This document shows positions 49,445 through 59,275 of a DNA stretch of 64,000 nt, piece by piece. The notes below the pieces were generated by a model. It saw only the letters and a list, made by a program, of their open reading frames with translations, searched no databases and was not told the DNA's origin. Position numbers and translations under genes: made by a program. The DNA is from Tomocerus qinae (taxonomy: Eukaryota; Arthropoda; Collembola; Entomobryomorpha; Tomoceridae): positions 65,507,884-65,571,883 of the forward strand of contig CM034547.1 of NCBI GenBank assembly GCA_020055645.1. The letters are read 5' to 3'. How positions within the stretch are numbered: the stretch's first letter is position 1; each line of letters starts with the position of its first letter.

Positions 49445-52229
49445 ATGAAGTTTTTATTCAACGAAGGCGATAATCCGTACTTTCCGTACTACATCGGGGC
49501 AGCTATTTCAGCGGGGATTTTTTACTTGACACTGAGGAAAAAAGGAGGAGTTGCGAAAGAGAAAAAACTTCGAGGACAACGAAATAAACGACTTGTAGTA
49601 ATCAGTGGCTGTGACTCCGGTCTTGGATTGACAATGGCCTACTGGGCATCAAAAGCTGGATATAAAGTACTAGCCGGGTGTTTAGACGAAAAAGGACCTG
49701 GTGCTGAGTATTTACGAAATGAGTGCAAAGAGGAGGCTAATGTTTACATTGCTCAATTAGATGTCACCAAAAAGGACAGCATCCTTGCATTTCAAAAGAA
49801 ATGTCAAGATATCCTGGATGAAGCCAAAGAGAATAAAAAAGAATACGGTAATGTTGGTCATAAAAAGCTTATACTTCAAATAGATCAGAGTTATTTATGT
49901 ATTTCACATTTGTGTTATTGTATCATATATTGAGTTAATTGTTCTTGAAGCATTCTATGCTAAGTTTCAGCAATGTTAACCGATACATACCTTTTGAAAA
50001 TTCCAGAATTGTGGGCTGTGGTTGCAAACGCTGCTGTAGCTGTTTTTGGAGAATTTCTTTGGCAAACTGAAGACCAACAAAGGAAACAAATGGAAGTGAA
50101 CTTCTGGGGCACTGTCAATTTGACATCATCATTCAAATCACTGATGTTCAGATATAAATGTAAGTTAATCTAAATAGATCTCTTAGCCATCAATTTATGA
50201 ACTATTAAAGCAACTATTATACCCAACATTAGTAAGAACTCTTCCAACAGCCCAAATTCTTAAAATAAATAATCATATTGGTTTAAATCAGATATTTATA
50301 CCCTTTGGACCAAAATAGCATTTCTAAATTCTTAAAATAAATAATCATATTGGTTTAAATCAGATATTTATACCCTTTGGACCAAAATAGCATTTCTAAA
50401 TCGCGCTTTGGTTTAGTAAGATCAATATGATCTTTTGTAGCAAATGTATGATAGCATAATGAGACCACAAAGTGATGTATCTTTAACCTATGACAGCATG
50501 ACAGCCTATTACGACACCACTTTTGAAAGTCTTATTATTATTGCATTCTAAGAATATATTCATACTTATGAACATTAGTTTTCTCTAGACATCTTTTAGG
50601 TAAGTACCTGAGTGTAGTTTATTTTAGTATGTTTCATTTACTGATTTCTGGTTAGTTTCTTCAAGCGTGGGTACCCCGTACTCCGTACTACTTAGTTAAT
50701 AATTGACACTACAAGATGAACAAAGGACGACAATGTATTACTTTTTTCCTTTCTCATGAAATGAATCACAATAATAGCATTCCCACGCAATATCATATCA
50801 AAAAGTTAATACATCTTGTGAAAGCTGGACAAGTCTAGTATTGTACGAATTCGAAATGCTTTTAAGACGAGCCATAATGACATGACATTGCTTTCACATT
50901 AGGCCTACGCTCAGATCTCAAACTGACAATAAAAACTGTCCAAGTCAAGACTAATGTTTTGTTAAATAACATAAATGGACAAAAATTATTTCACAGCAGA
51001 GAGGTATGTCAATGACACTGAAAGACTTTTATGTCAGATCATATTGAACTCATTTTTGACTACTTTTCTGGTCTGGATAAATAGCTTCAAAACCCATTCT
51101 CAATGTCAAGTAATTATTAAAATATTATTCTCTGTGGCTTCAATTTAATATACCTTCACTTTGAGAGAATTGCAAGCATTTTTGAAACATTAAACTCTAC
51201 AACACTATGATGAGTCAATGAGAATAAGATCTTATATTATTTGGTGCTGTGTAGGTAGGAGGGGCAAATCAATAAAAACTGTTTGTATTAGTATCTTTGC
51301 TTAGTATAGCAGATTTTATCTGCAACCTGCATCTAAAAATGTGTAACCAAAATGTATAAACAACCTAAGAATATAAATAATTTACCCATAGTGCGGGTGA
51401 AGTGATTGAGTTCTTTTTCTTTGGTTGAAAAAAGGTGACCTATAAATTAAGAGTTCATAATAATTTTGTTTGTTTTGTTCTACAGCTCGTTTAATTGTGA
51501 TTTCAAGTGATTGTGCGGGTTACCCTCTTCCTTTATTGGGAACTTACTGTGCAACAAAAGCGGCACTAGAGTCTTGGGCGAGAACGTTGCGTCTTGAAGT
51601 GGCGAAGTATGGAGTTTCTGTCGTGGCATATCAACCGGGTACCTTTACTTCAGCCAATATTGAACAGAGGGCAACAAAATAGTCAGTTTTGACTTGTGTC
51701 TTGTTTCTTTTTAGCAAGCAAAGGAAAATGATTGCTCTTGTTCCCTCGTTTTCATGAAAATATTAATTACTTTTACCTTTACCTAGACTTTTCCCAAATA
51801 TTATGAAACAACTTATAATTAGATGTCATGAATGTTTATGTTTCAGGAGCATTCAGCACAACATCTAAACTCTTCGCTGCACAACATAACAACTATTTGG
51901 AAATGAAAGAAAAAATGGATGAAAAGGATAAACTCTTTTATGGTGATTACTTTGACGATGTTTACAAAGTAAGGAATGAATTTTTTGAAACAAGTCGCAA
52001 TACCGAAATCAAGCCTTTAGACAATTTAGAGAATTATGCCGGAGGGAAACATTTCTTCAATGTGTTAGAAGGTGATATTACACTACAGCCAGTTTACATC
52101 TACGAAGACTTCGGACACAAGATTTTCCATTCCTTAATTAAGTATTTACCCCAGAAGCTTTCTGATGCTATAATTAACAAGCTATTGATGGATAAGATTA
52201 AGACCTGGGAACCCACAAACTATGATTAA
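49445..52229 (+). CDS. short-chain dehydrogenase/reductase, BDH1/RDH-like, four exons
   Basis: Exons 49445-49847, 50007-50159, 51486-51638 and 51847-52229 join in phase to a 363-residue protein. Residues 13-30 form a hydrophobic N-terminal anchor. The Rossmann cofactor motif is SGCDSGLG (54-61), as in retinol and hydroxybutyrate dehydrogenases. The family Asn is at 166 (VNFWG), Ser at 192/193 (VISSDCAG), and the catalytic YCATK gives Tyr206 and Lys210. PG follows at the third splice junction, and the C-terminus has the long extension seen in membrane-associated BDH1/RDH-type enzymes. By family it should use NAD(H) or NADP(H) to interconvert an alcohol and a ketone on a lipid-like substrate at a membrane; the substrate cannot be read from the sequence. 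The usual NNAG is replaced by ANAA (141-144). It converges on the Ly6 gene, 394 bases apart. A candidate ATTAAA signal is at 52382-52387. Confidence 0.88.
50160..51485 (+). other. second intron of the dehydrogenase gene
   Basis: Donor AAAT|gtaagt and acceptor TTCTACAG bound this 1.3-kb intron. It contains the perfect 72-bp tandem duplication at 50254-50397 and no recognised exon. Confidence 0.8.
50254..50401. repeat. perfect 72-bp tandem duplication
   Basis: Copy 1 (50254-50325) and copy 2 (50326-50397) are identical throughout, and the first four bases of the unit (AAAT) recur at 50398-50401. Lying in an intron, it does not alter the protein. Perfect identity means either a recent duplication or an assembly artefact. 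Confidence 0.95.
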
Positions 52230-52526
52230 TGTTAATTGCCGCACCATAAGGCTATGACTCTTATATTAGTTTTAATCGTAACTAAGTATAAAACAATTTA
52301 AATTATTTTTAGCTGTGTAATTAGTTAAAGTAAATGTATATCACGTCTATTCGAATCGGAAATGTTACTTTACTGATACATATTAAATATCCTTTTCGAA
52401 TTTTTGGAGATTTATTAATTTTTTGCATGAGTCTGAAAATGAGGGTTATACGCAGACACAGAGTAAATGAAAAACTCTGAGAAACTTAATTTTACAAAGC
52501 AATGAGAAACGAACATAAAATCTATT

Positions 52527-52532
52527 TTATTT
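52527..52532 (-). promoter_or_regulatory. polyadenylation signal AATAAA of the Ly6 gene (minus strand)
   Basis: TTTATT on the plus strand reads AATAAA on the minus strand, 92 bases beyond the stop of the Ly6 gene at 52624. It is the nearest canonical hexamer noticed and well placed. Confidence 0.5.
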
Positions 52533-52623
52533 TGTTTAACCATAAAAGATCATTCATAAATAGTACTTTTGGTTTTAAACTTTTACTGTAAAAAGTGGTG
52601 CCTCCAAAATAGCAACAAAATCT

Positions 52624-53279
52624 CTAATACAATACATCGATGACTAACCCTAAGAAAAGATACAAACAAACACAAAGAATAGTAACAGTTCCTAATAATA
52701 CCCATACTTTTCCACTGTATTGAGACCGGAAAGCACTATTGCAGAGATTGTCACCACAAAAGCAAATGGTGGTCAAATAATCTTGTTCCGGAAATGTTTT
52801 ACAACCTTCTGCAACTTTTATAGTTTTATTTCCCTTTTTGGTTCTGTACACAGAATCATCTTTAAAGCACCCTCGTTCTGTGATGCGCTCTCCAAGCTTT
52901 TGACGAATTCTTTTGGTGCAGTAAGTCTTACTTTTTGAAGCGGGGCATCTAGTCCTATAAATATATGAAAGTGCACAGATATAATATTTGTTTCCTCATG
53001 ATTATCTCTCTTCTATTCTTCTTTGTATAAAAATCAAATCTCAAACTAATACTGAATACCAAAAAGCGTATTGGCAAATTATTTATTTACAAATTAGTCA
53101 AATTACCTCAGTTTGAATTTTTCACTGTGCTTCAAGTGCTTCCACAGATGATTATCGCACTGAGGTTCTTTATCGCCCAGATGAGATATGCATTGATAGC
53201 ATTGTAATGTTTTATTAATTACACCCACACTTTTGCAAACGTCAGCTCCACCGTAGCTAATAGCAGATAATGTTGACAT
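52624..53279 (-). CDS. Ly6/three-finger domain protein, ten cysteines, 5' end incomplete
   Basis: Two exons on the minus strand join in phase: one ending at the donor CTGAG|gtaatt (53107), and a last exon 52954-52624 after TTTATAG. The joined frame has the Ly6/uPAR pattern: LQCYQC at the start, five further cysteines (PQCD, TRC, TYC, RGC, EGC), then ICFCGDNLCN, ten cysteines in all as in arthropod quiver/sleepless-type proteins. A possible glycosylation site NKT precedes LQCYQC. The C-terminus is one long hydrophobic segment after a Gly/Ser-containing linker, fitting a GPI-anchor signal or a membrane segment. Such proteins sit on the cell surface and often modulate channels or receptors, but the partner is unknown here. 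The frame opens with ATG at 53279, preceded by an in-frame TAA, yet this start gives no signal peptide. More likely an acceptor inside this exon (after CTATTAG or GCAAAAG) joins an upstream signal-peptide exon that I could not find. Confidence 0.78.
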
Positions 53280-53733
53280 TTTTTACGGACTTGGCGGAAT
53301 ATTTTTGATATTGGATAAACTAAAGCAGGCTATTAGCACCATAAAACCACGTTGTAATTTTGCTTTCCAAATCTAAAATACTATACAGACTTTGTCAAAA
53401 ATCTGGTATAATGTATGAGAAGATGAAATAATTAATTATTGGTTTTTTGGGAGGTCTCGATTAGAGAAGATTTTTGAATTCTCTTTGGGAACACAATGCT
53501 ATTATATCATGCTATTTGTGTTAGATTTTATTTCAATTTGAAAAAGTCATACTATTAACATTTAAGCTTATTTTTTCTTATAACTCTACTAGAGAGAGAT
53601 TTATTCACTGTTATCAAATGATAATTGCCGACATAGACACAGTATTAGGATCTACACAAAAATAAAAATAATAAAACATTAGTAATTAGTGGAAAAAACA
53701 ATAGAATGTATTATAGGAAAGATAAATAGAAAC

Positions 53734-53765
53734 TATCACTTTAAATTGGATAATTTAAAGTGATA
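53734..53765. repeat. perfect 14-bp inverted repeat with 4-base loop
   Basis: TATCACTTTAAATT at 53734-53747 is followed by the loop GGAT and then by its exact reverse complement at 53752-53765. AATTTAAA recurs once more directly after. It may be a small hairpin or a bidirectional binding site. Confidence 0.85.
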
Positions 53766-53820
53766 ATTTAAAAGAAAGGGCGGTAAGCCTATGGTTAAGA
53801 TCCTTCTGTTAAATGTGGTT

Positions 53821-54113
53821 CATATTGACATATGTTGTAGAGGACATAAAAACAAACAACTTTGATTAGGGTATGAAAAAATTTCACCGTGGAGTTTACC
53901 CGGGAGAGGTCGCCAAAGGTTAATGCCCGGCACCCCGATTTTTGGTATCCTAGTTTCGATATCGACCATATTCATATATGTTGTAGAAGACATAAAGACA
54001 ATCATCTTTTGTTTAAACCAAAATCGGATCCGCCACATAGTTTACCCGGGAGGGGCCACCAAAGTTGCTACCCGGCAACCATATTGGTGGTGTTTTCGGG
54101 TCAAAATCGGTCA
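53821..54113. repeat. diverged tandem repeat, about 146-bp unit, with CCCGGG
   Basis: Unit 1 starts at 53821 and unit 2 at 53967. They share CATATT...ATATGTTGTAGA.GACATAAA, GTTTACCCGGGAG.GG, CACCAAAG-like and CCCGGCA blocks in the same order, with many substitutions. A third partial start (ATGTAGAGGCTCTCCCGGG) follows at 54115. The unit is richer in G and C than the surroundings, suggesting transposon or satellite origin. Confidence 0.65.
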
Positions 54114-54994
54114 TAATGTAGAGGCTCTCCCGGGCAAACGATTCGACAGATCCAATTAAATTTTGCGGTAATTCAAAATGATTATGAATGATTTAGCAAG
54201 AACCTCGGAGAACGGAAACAACTATATTTTTTGTAAGATCTGTAGGTAATGAAAATCGTTTCCTGAAATCCTCGAAGAAGGATGTAATTGTTCCACGGGC
54301 CCCAATCATTAAACCAATTGTTTCTATTTCTTTTAAACCTTTCTTTTAAACATAATTTAAGTGCTATAGCAAGATAGTAAGCGTAAAATGCAATACATTT
54401 ATTTCCCAATCACCAAATGGAATGATTCTCTATGATGTCATTTAATTGGTTTTATACAAAATGTTTTATTGTAAATTGAACTAATGTAGTTAGGAAAAGA
54501 TGGTGCTAGAAAAGTTTGTGTAAGGTAAATTTATTTCGGCGTTATTGGGTTTCTCTTGTCTCTTAAAACTGAATGTGAAATTGAGACTCTGGTCATTAAA
54601 CTGAATCTTTCTGAAACGTTTGACAAAAGTTGCAAGTCCAATTAAATACAACAAGACAACTAAGAAATTGTCGCATTATTTGTTTTATTTCGATTGTTTT
54701 TTTAGTAAAACAGGACGATTGACAAAGTAAATAACAGAATGGGACAAAAGCTTAAAATAGGCGTCTTGTGCAACTACGGTTTCATTTACAAAAGTGTCGC
54801 GGAGTGGTTTGGACATGTAGCTGAAGCGAATCAATGGGAGATGCAAAGCAATGCTTTCTTTTCAAACAATAACTACAAAAAGTACTTCTAGTTAAGACAA
54901 AAGGTTAAGACTTGCAAGATTTCGTGTCAACCAGATTGCCACATAAGCAACCGATTTGCCAATTATGAAACGATTTTAAACATTTTCTCATTAG

Positions 54995-55032
54995 TATATA
55001 AACACTTGACTTCTTCGTATTTTCATCAGTTG
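54995..55032 (+). promoter_or_regulatory. TATA box and initiator of the glycine-rich peptide gene
   Basis: TATATAAA at 54995-55002 lies 33 bases upstream of the A in TCAGTTG (55026-55032), the arthropod initiator consensus. This gives a predicted start near 55028 and a 5' untranslated region of about 91 bases before the ATG at 55119. Spacing and sequence both fit a focused core promoter, typical of highly expressed or inducible genes. Confidence 0.75.
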
Positions 55033-55118
55033 AGTTTGTACGCTACATTTAATCATACACTCAATCATAAAAACTGAATTTTGCTAAAAACAACTTACCA
55101 TATTTACGTAACTTCAAT

Positions 55119-55554
55119 ATGCAATCTGTAAGTCAATCTTTAATCTATGTACATTTAAGATTGAAATAACTTAGCTAAATTATTGTTAGAACCGTTTTTA
55201 CAAAATAACTATTTATAATTTCCATTTTAGAAAATATTAACCTCAGTTTCAATGGCTCTACTACTTCTCATTTTGAGCGGTAGCCTTTGCATAGTAGAGG
55301 CTGGATTGGGAGGTGGAGCTTACGGAGGCGGTGGAGCTGCAGGAGGTATTATTTTACTATTAGACAATTTAGCTCATTTAAAAAAAATAATAACAATTAC
55401 TAAAATAAATTGAAAATTTCTAAAAGGTTATGGAGGAGGTGGCGGTATCGGGGGCTACGGCGGTGGGTTAGGCCGCGCTTATATCGGAGGAGGTCACGGT
55501 GGCGGATTCGGAGGTGGTGGCGGTGGACATGGAGGAGGGCGATATGGTCGTTAA
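55119..55554 (+). CDS. glycine-rich secreted peptide, 83 residues, three exons
   Basis: Exons 55119-55127 (only three codons), 55231-55345 and 55427-55554 join in phase to an 83-residue product. Residues 1-27 are a classical signal peptide: a Lys at position 4, a Leu-rich core (ALLLLILSG) and a VEA cleavage site. The mature part of about 56 residues is mostly Gly with Tyr, His, Phe and Arg, built from GYGGG, GGGH and GGGF-type repeats, and ends GGGRYGR. It has no cysteine after the signal peptide. Glycine-rich peptides of this type in arthropods serve as antimicrobial peptides or as cuticle or silk-like structural proteins; the sequence does not decide between them. A strong TATA and initiator pair upstream suggests high or induced expression. 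ATTAAA at 55613-55618 is the likely polyadenylation signal. Confidence 0.82.
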
Positions 55555-55612
55555 TCTTTGAAGCGATTCGACTGTTTGGGACAAATAATTGCTAAAGAAT
55601 TGAGGCAATACA

Positions 55613-55618
55613 ATTAAA
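55613..55618 (+). promoter_or_regulatory. candidate polyadenylation signal ATTAAA of the glycine-rich gene
   Basis: The common variant hexamer ATTAAA lies 59 bases after the stop at 55554, in an AT-rich 3' region. Confidence 0.45.
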
Positions 55619-58062
55619 TACATGTACAAATATTCAAATGATATAATATGTAAATGGGATGTAACCAAAGACCAATAACATAACTAAAATTCCAAATTAC
55701 GGAACAATTTATGTGCCTAGTTCACTTTTTATTGACTTAACACCATCAGGGGTTCTAATCTGAGAAATAGCAAGCATAGTACAAATAATAAATTCATAAC
55801 ACAGTTATATTTAGGGATGCATTTCCATAAAAGCATTTATAACCATAACAAAATGTACATTAAAAACCTCTTGAGAGGGTTTAGTCCAGATTAAAATTTT
55901 GAATAGACTGTCTGAAAATAGTTTTAACAGTTAACATTAAATAGATAACAAGGATATAAAAATCCCTCCAGATTTTGCACCATAGTGCAGATGCAGACTT
56001 GCAGACCCTAATAGGTGGGACGCACTTTAGAAACTTTATATCCCATAGAAAGTATTTATTACCTGAATTTCACATAAAATATAAGCTCCGAAACGGCATT
56101 TATGTTTAATGAAGGTTAAAAAAGGGAGTTTGACAGTGAAATGTAATGCTGTAAAAGCCTAAAACAATTTAGATACTGAGTAAGTGACAAGAAGTAAAGT
56201 ACAGTCGTTACTTAGCCTGAGTTAGCTTTTTATGTCAGCAATATTCGTGTATAAGGTAAGTTATTGTAATATGTATTATTTCTAAGAAAAAGAGTTTTAG
56301 TTGCATTGTTTAAGTACACAGTTAAATATTGCGCTAGTGCACAAAGGGTAGAGTAAATGGAGTTACATAAAGTGTGCAGAAGTAAATGGAGTAAGAGAAC
56401 GTGTGTATTCCAAAATCTAAGTAGAAAGATCGAGTCAAAGAGAAATGTAGGATAAGAGAAGATAAAATGCTACTAATGCCAGGGGAATCCCGGAATCCTC
56501 CTGGTCTAAATTTGTACAAGGCAGGGTTGGCCCTCACACACTCAACTCTTTCCCGTATATTACAGAGGTGCTTTATTTTCCTATCATGTATATCACCAGT
56601 ACAATCTTAGTCTGTACATAGGATTGTAAAAATACATGTACATACACCCTGCAGTTGAAACACGGATAAAGCCATGCACGCTGCAGAAGCGATAGATATC
56701 TTAACAGAGACTACAGAAAACAACTGGGAATTCGGGGCGGTATTAGTATAAGTAGCTGAAACTGAAACTGACGAGGGACGAAACTTACTTCAAGACTGAC
56801 ATAATCACTTCGGTGATCTTACTGCAGTTGCAGTCAGTTGATTTTCCTCTCAGCTTCTTACAACACTCTTTATGCAGTCCCAGTTTACTTACTTGTTATG
56901 CAATAAGTACACTACATAATCTCACCGATTTCCGTTCTCTCTCCCAAACGACCGTTCTACTAACACTTCAAGGAATATCATCCAACAAAGGAAGTTATCC
57001 CAAGTGTTACATCCTCGCAATAGCTTCGTGACTTGTTTAAAAACAATTAAAAATCGACCAATGCAGATAAAGTGCTGCAACATATAAAGTTCCCCAACTG
57101 CTAATTGGAAAGTTTCGAATAGCGGAAACCTAGAGAAGGTAATAGCTTGATTGGCAAAAATTATTGCTTTTTATCACCTAGATATATTTAAATTGCCTCA
57201 CAAAGTAAAAAAAGTTAATTTACAACAAAAGGTATCAAATATTTACACAAAAAAGAATTTCTTTCAGTTTTCATGTCCTAAAAATCTGAAAGTTTTGTTA
57301 CAAATCTAAAAAGGTACTACAGTAATTTCCCTAGTGTCTCTTCTGTTGTTGACGTTCTTTCTTGATTTATACATATCGATAGAATTTGCTACTTCCTTCC
57401 AACGTTCCAACCTGTTAGCCATTTGGAAAGAGATGTCTCAATCTCAAATCCCAGTACTGTATAATAAACCTTTCAAAGCTAAGTAAAAAATTGTGCGAAT
57501 AGTTTCTTGGTACTCAACTGAATCCTGTGCAATGCACAATAGTGAAAAAACAAACATGAACTCTGGATAAATTTGAAAAACGTCATGAAAATGGTTTAAA
57601 TGAAAGTAGTAAATGCTATCGATTGCATGGAAATTACCACATTATACAAATTCACACAAAGTTAAATACCAATTCAATTACTACTACAGAGCAAATGCAA
57701 AACCTATGTGCATAGTGAATTGTTTTGGAAAGAAATACAAACTATTGCTTTTCTCCGTCGTCGATTTAATTAAAGTTTTAGAGACGCTAGTGTGTACATT
57801 GTCAATTTTACCAAAATTAAAATCGCAATTTTCCTTGACTGCTTAAATTAATATCATGAAATATCATCGATAGTGTTACTTTGCTAATATCCATCAAAAT
57901 CATTAGTCGTTAGCCAGTGCAGTGGTATCAGCAGCGTACAGAGAGAAAAAGTTTTTGTTCCACACGAATACGAACCATACTAATCCTGAATATTACACGA
58001 GTATCAAGCTGAGTTGTAGTTTTTTGTTACCGCGGGGGAGTAAATAGATTTCGACAGAAAAA
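55619..58062. other. intergenic stretch and 5' region of the Ser-rich gene
   Basis: No supported exon. The last 160 bases before 58063 presumably include the 5' untranslated region of the Ser-rich gene. A GC-richer stretch (GCGGGGGAG near 58032) and a segment resembling a cDNA adapter (57919-57940, judged coincidental) lie there. Clear TATA or initiator elements were not found. Confidence 0.4.
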
Positions 58063-59275
58063 ATGGAATCACATTTACGAATGGAAGAAATCGAAGAAGA
58101 GGGATCATCTTTAGATAGCCCCAGTCCTCAAAATCAGCATAAAAGTTATATTTGGAAGAAAGAGGAATCTCTCCAAAATGTGAACGACGCTGGTTTAGGT
58201 AGTAAAAATGCACCTGCATGCTCAAAAAGCCGTCTTTGCAAGTCGGCTGAACAACAACCCAAACAATCCTTTACACTTCTATCTCCGTGTCGAAAACAGA
58301 AATGCGATATTCATGCAGACGCACCGATTACCTCGAAGACGACGAAAACAACCTGTCAAAGTCAAATAATCTCGAAGAAGAATTGCAAAGATGGGGGAAT
58401 CCTCAAAGTAGAAGGTAAAATCCCGGAAATTTGTCTGAATGACGAGGTCGGCAATCTCATTCAGATCGCTATAGGGGACGAGGACGAAAACGAAACTAAT
58501 TTATCCCAGAGTTCGACTACAGAGAATGATTTTGAATTTGAGTCTCGGCAGCAAGAGGAAATCAAAGACTATCACAAGAAATCCATTTTAAAAACTGACC
58601 GATCACAAGAGTTATCGACATCTTCAAAAGTGAAACCGAGAAAAGAGTCTCCATCAGCTCCATTCAGAATCCAAGTGACTCTTCATCGTCCACTCAACTG
58701 GCAAGTCTCAGCTTCCTCATCATCTTCATCTATTCCCCGAAAATCAACCAAGCGCTCCGAAACGGGTAGTTCATCCGTGAAACACTCAGTTTCTGATTCC
58801 GTCTCGTTCTCAATCTCCCCATCATCCACTCTTTCAAAGGAGGGCTTGCTAGAGAATAATGTGGATGATTGCTGGTACTGTGTGGACAAGGATGAGAAAA
58901 TATCAGATGATAGCAGACTACTAAATTGTAGATCGTCTGGGAAGAATAACTACTGCTTATGTTCAACAGGGAATGCCGCGGAACAAGATGACAAAATAAT
59001 TTTCTCTTCTAATTCAAACCTAAGTGAAAAAGAATCTAGGAAAACCGCTTCTTCGAGTGCTACTAATTGTAATTGTGGCGCAACTGATCAAAACAGAAAT
59101 ATGTGCCGTTTTGACGATGAAAATGATCAGTCAAATAATTCTTTTAGACGAGACGAGTTCTCTAGGAAGACTTTAACTATGGACAATGAACATGTCAGTT
59201 CTCGTCGGCGGAGAACCCGGAAAATAAAACGAACCCAAATGCCTGGGGCCGCTGCCAGTTCTTCGTCTGATGAAA
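58063..59275 (+). CDS. Ser-rich unknown protein, first coding exon only
   Basis: ATG at 58063 has an excellent context (A at -3, G at +4) and opens 404 codons plus one base, ending at the donor GAAA|gtaag. Reading past the donor adds only 11 intron-derived codons before a stop, so the protein must continue in exons not found here. The sequence is hydrophilic and disordered-looking: an acidic patch (GDEDENE, about 138-144), HKKSILKTD (171-179) containing a SILK string, a Ser run (218-223), a cluster of CxxC and CxC pairs (C270/C273, C298/C300, C336/C338), and a basic block SRRRRTRKIKR (380-390) before another Ser run. SILK is a known protein phosphatase 1 docking motif, but no accompanying RVxF motif was seen, so this may be chance. 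No domain was recognised. The basic block could be a nuclear localisation signal. Confidence 0.75.

Larger units (their letters stand above)
53280..54994. other. intergenic stretch between Ly6 and glycine-rich peptide genes
   Basis: Holds the perfect hairpin at 53734-53765 and the diverged tandem repeat at 53821-54113. A signal-peptide exon for the Ly6 gene was searched for on the minus strand and not recognised. The 250 bases before the TATA box at 54995 presumably carry regulatory sequence of the glycine-rich peptide gene, but no specific site was identified. Confidence 0.45.

Noticed and set aside
53820..54159. Overlapping frames on both strands across the 146-bp tandem repeat
   Set aside because: Open frames arise from the GC-richer repeat itself and are similar between the two units without domain content.
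57919..57940. GCAGTGGTATCA followed by GCAGCGTAC, resembling a cDNA template-switch adapter
   Set aside because: Only the first 12 bases match exactly and the rest differs in order. It sits in continuous genomic sequence, so coincidence is more likely than contamination.
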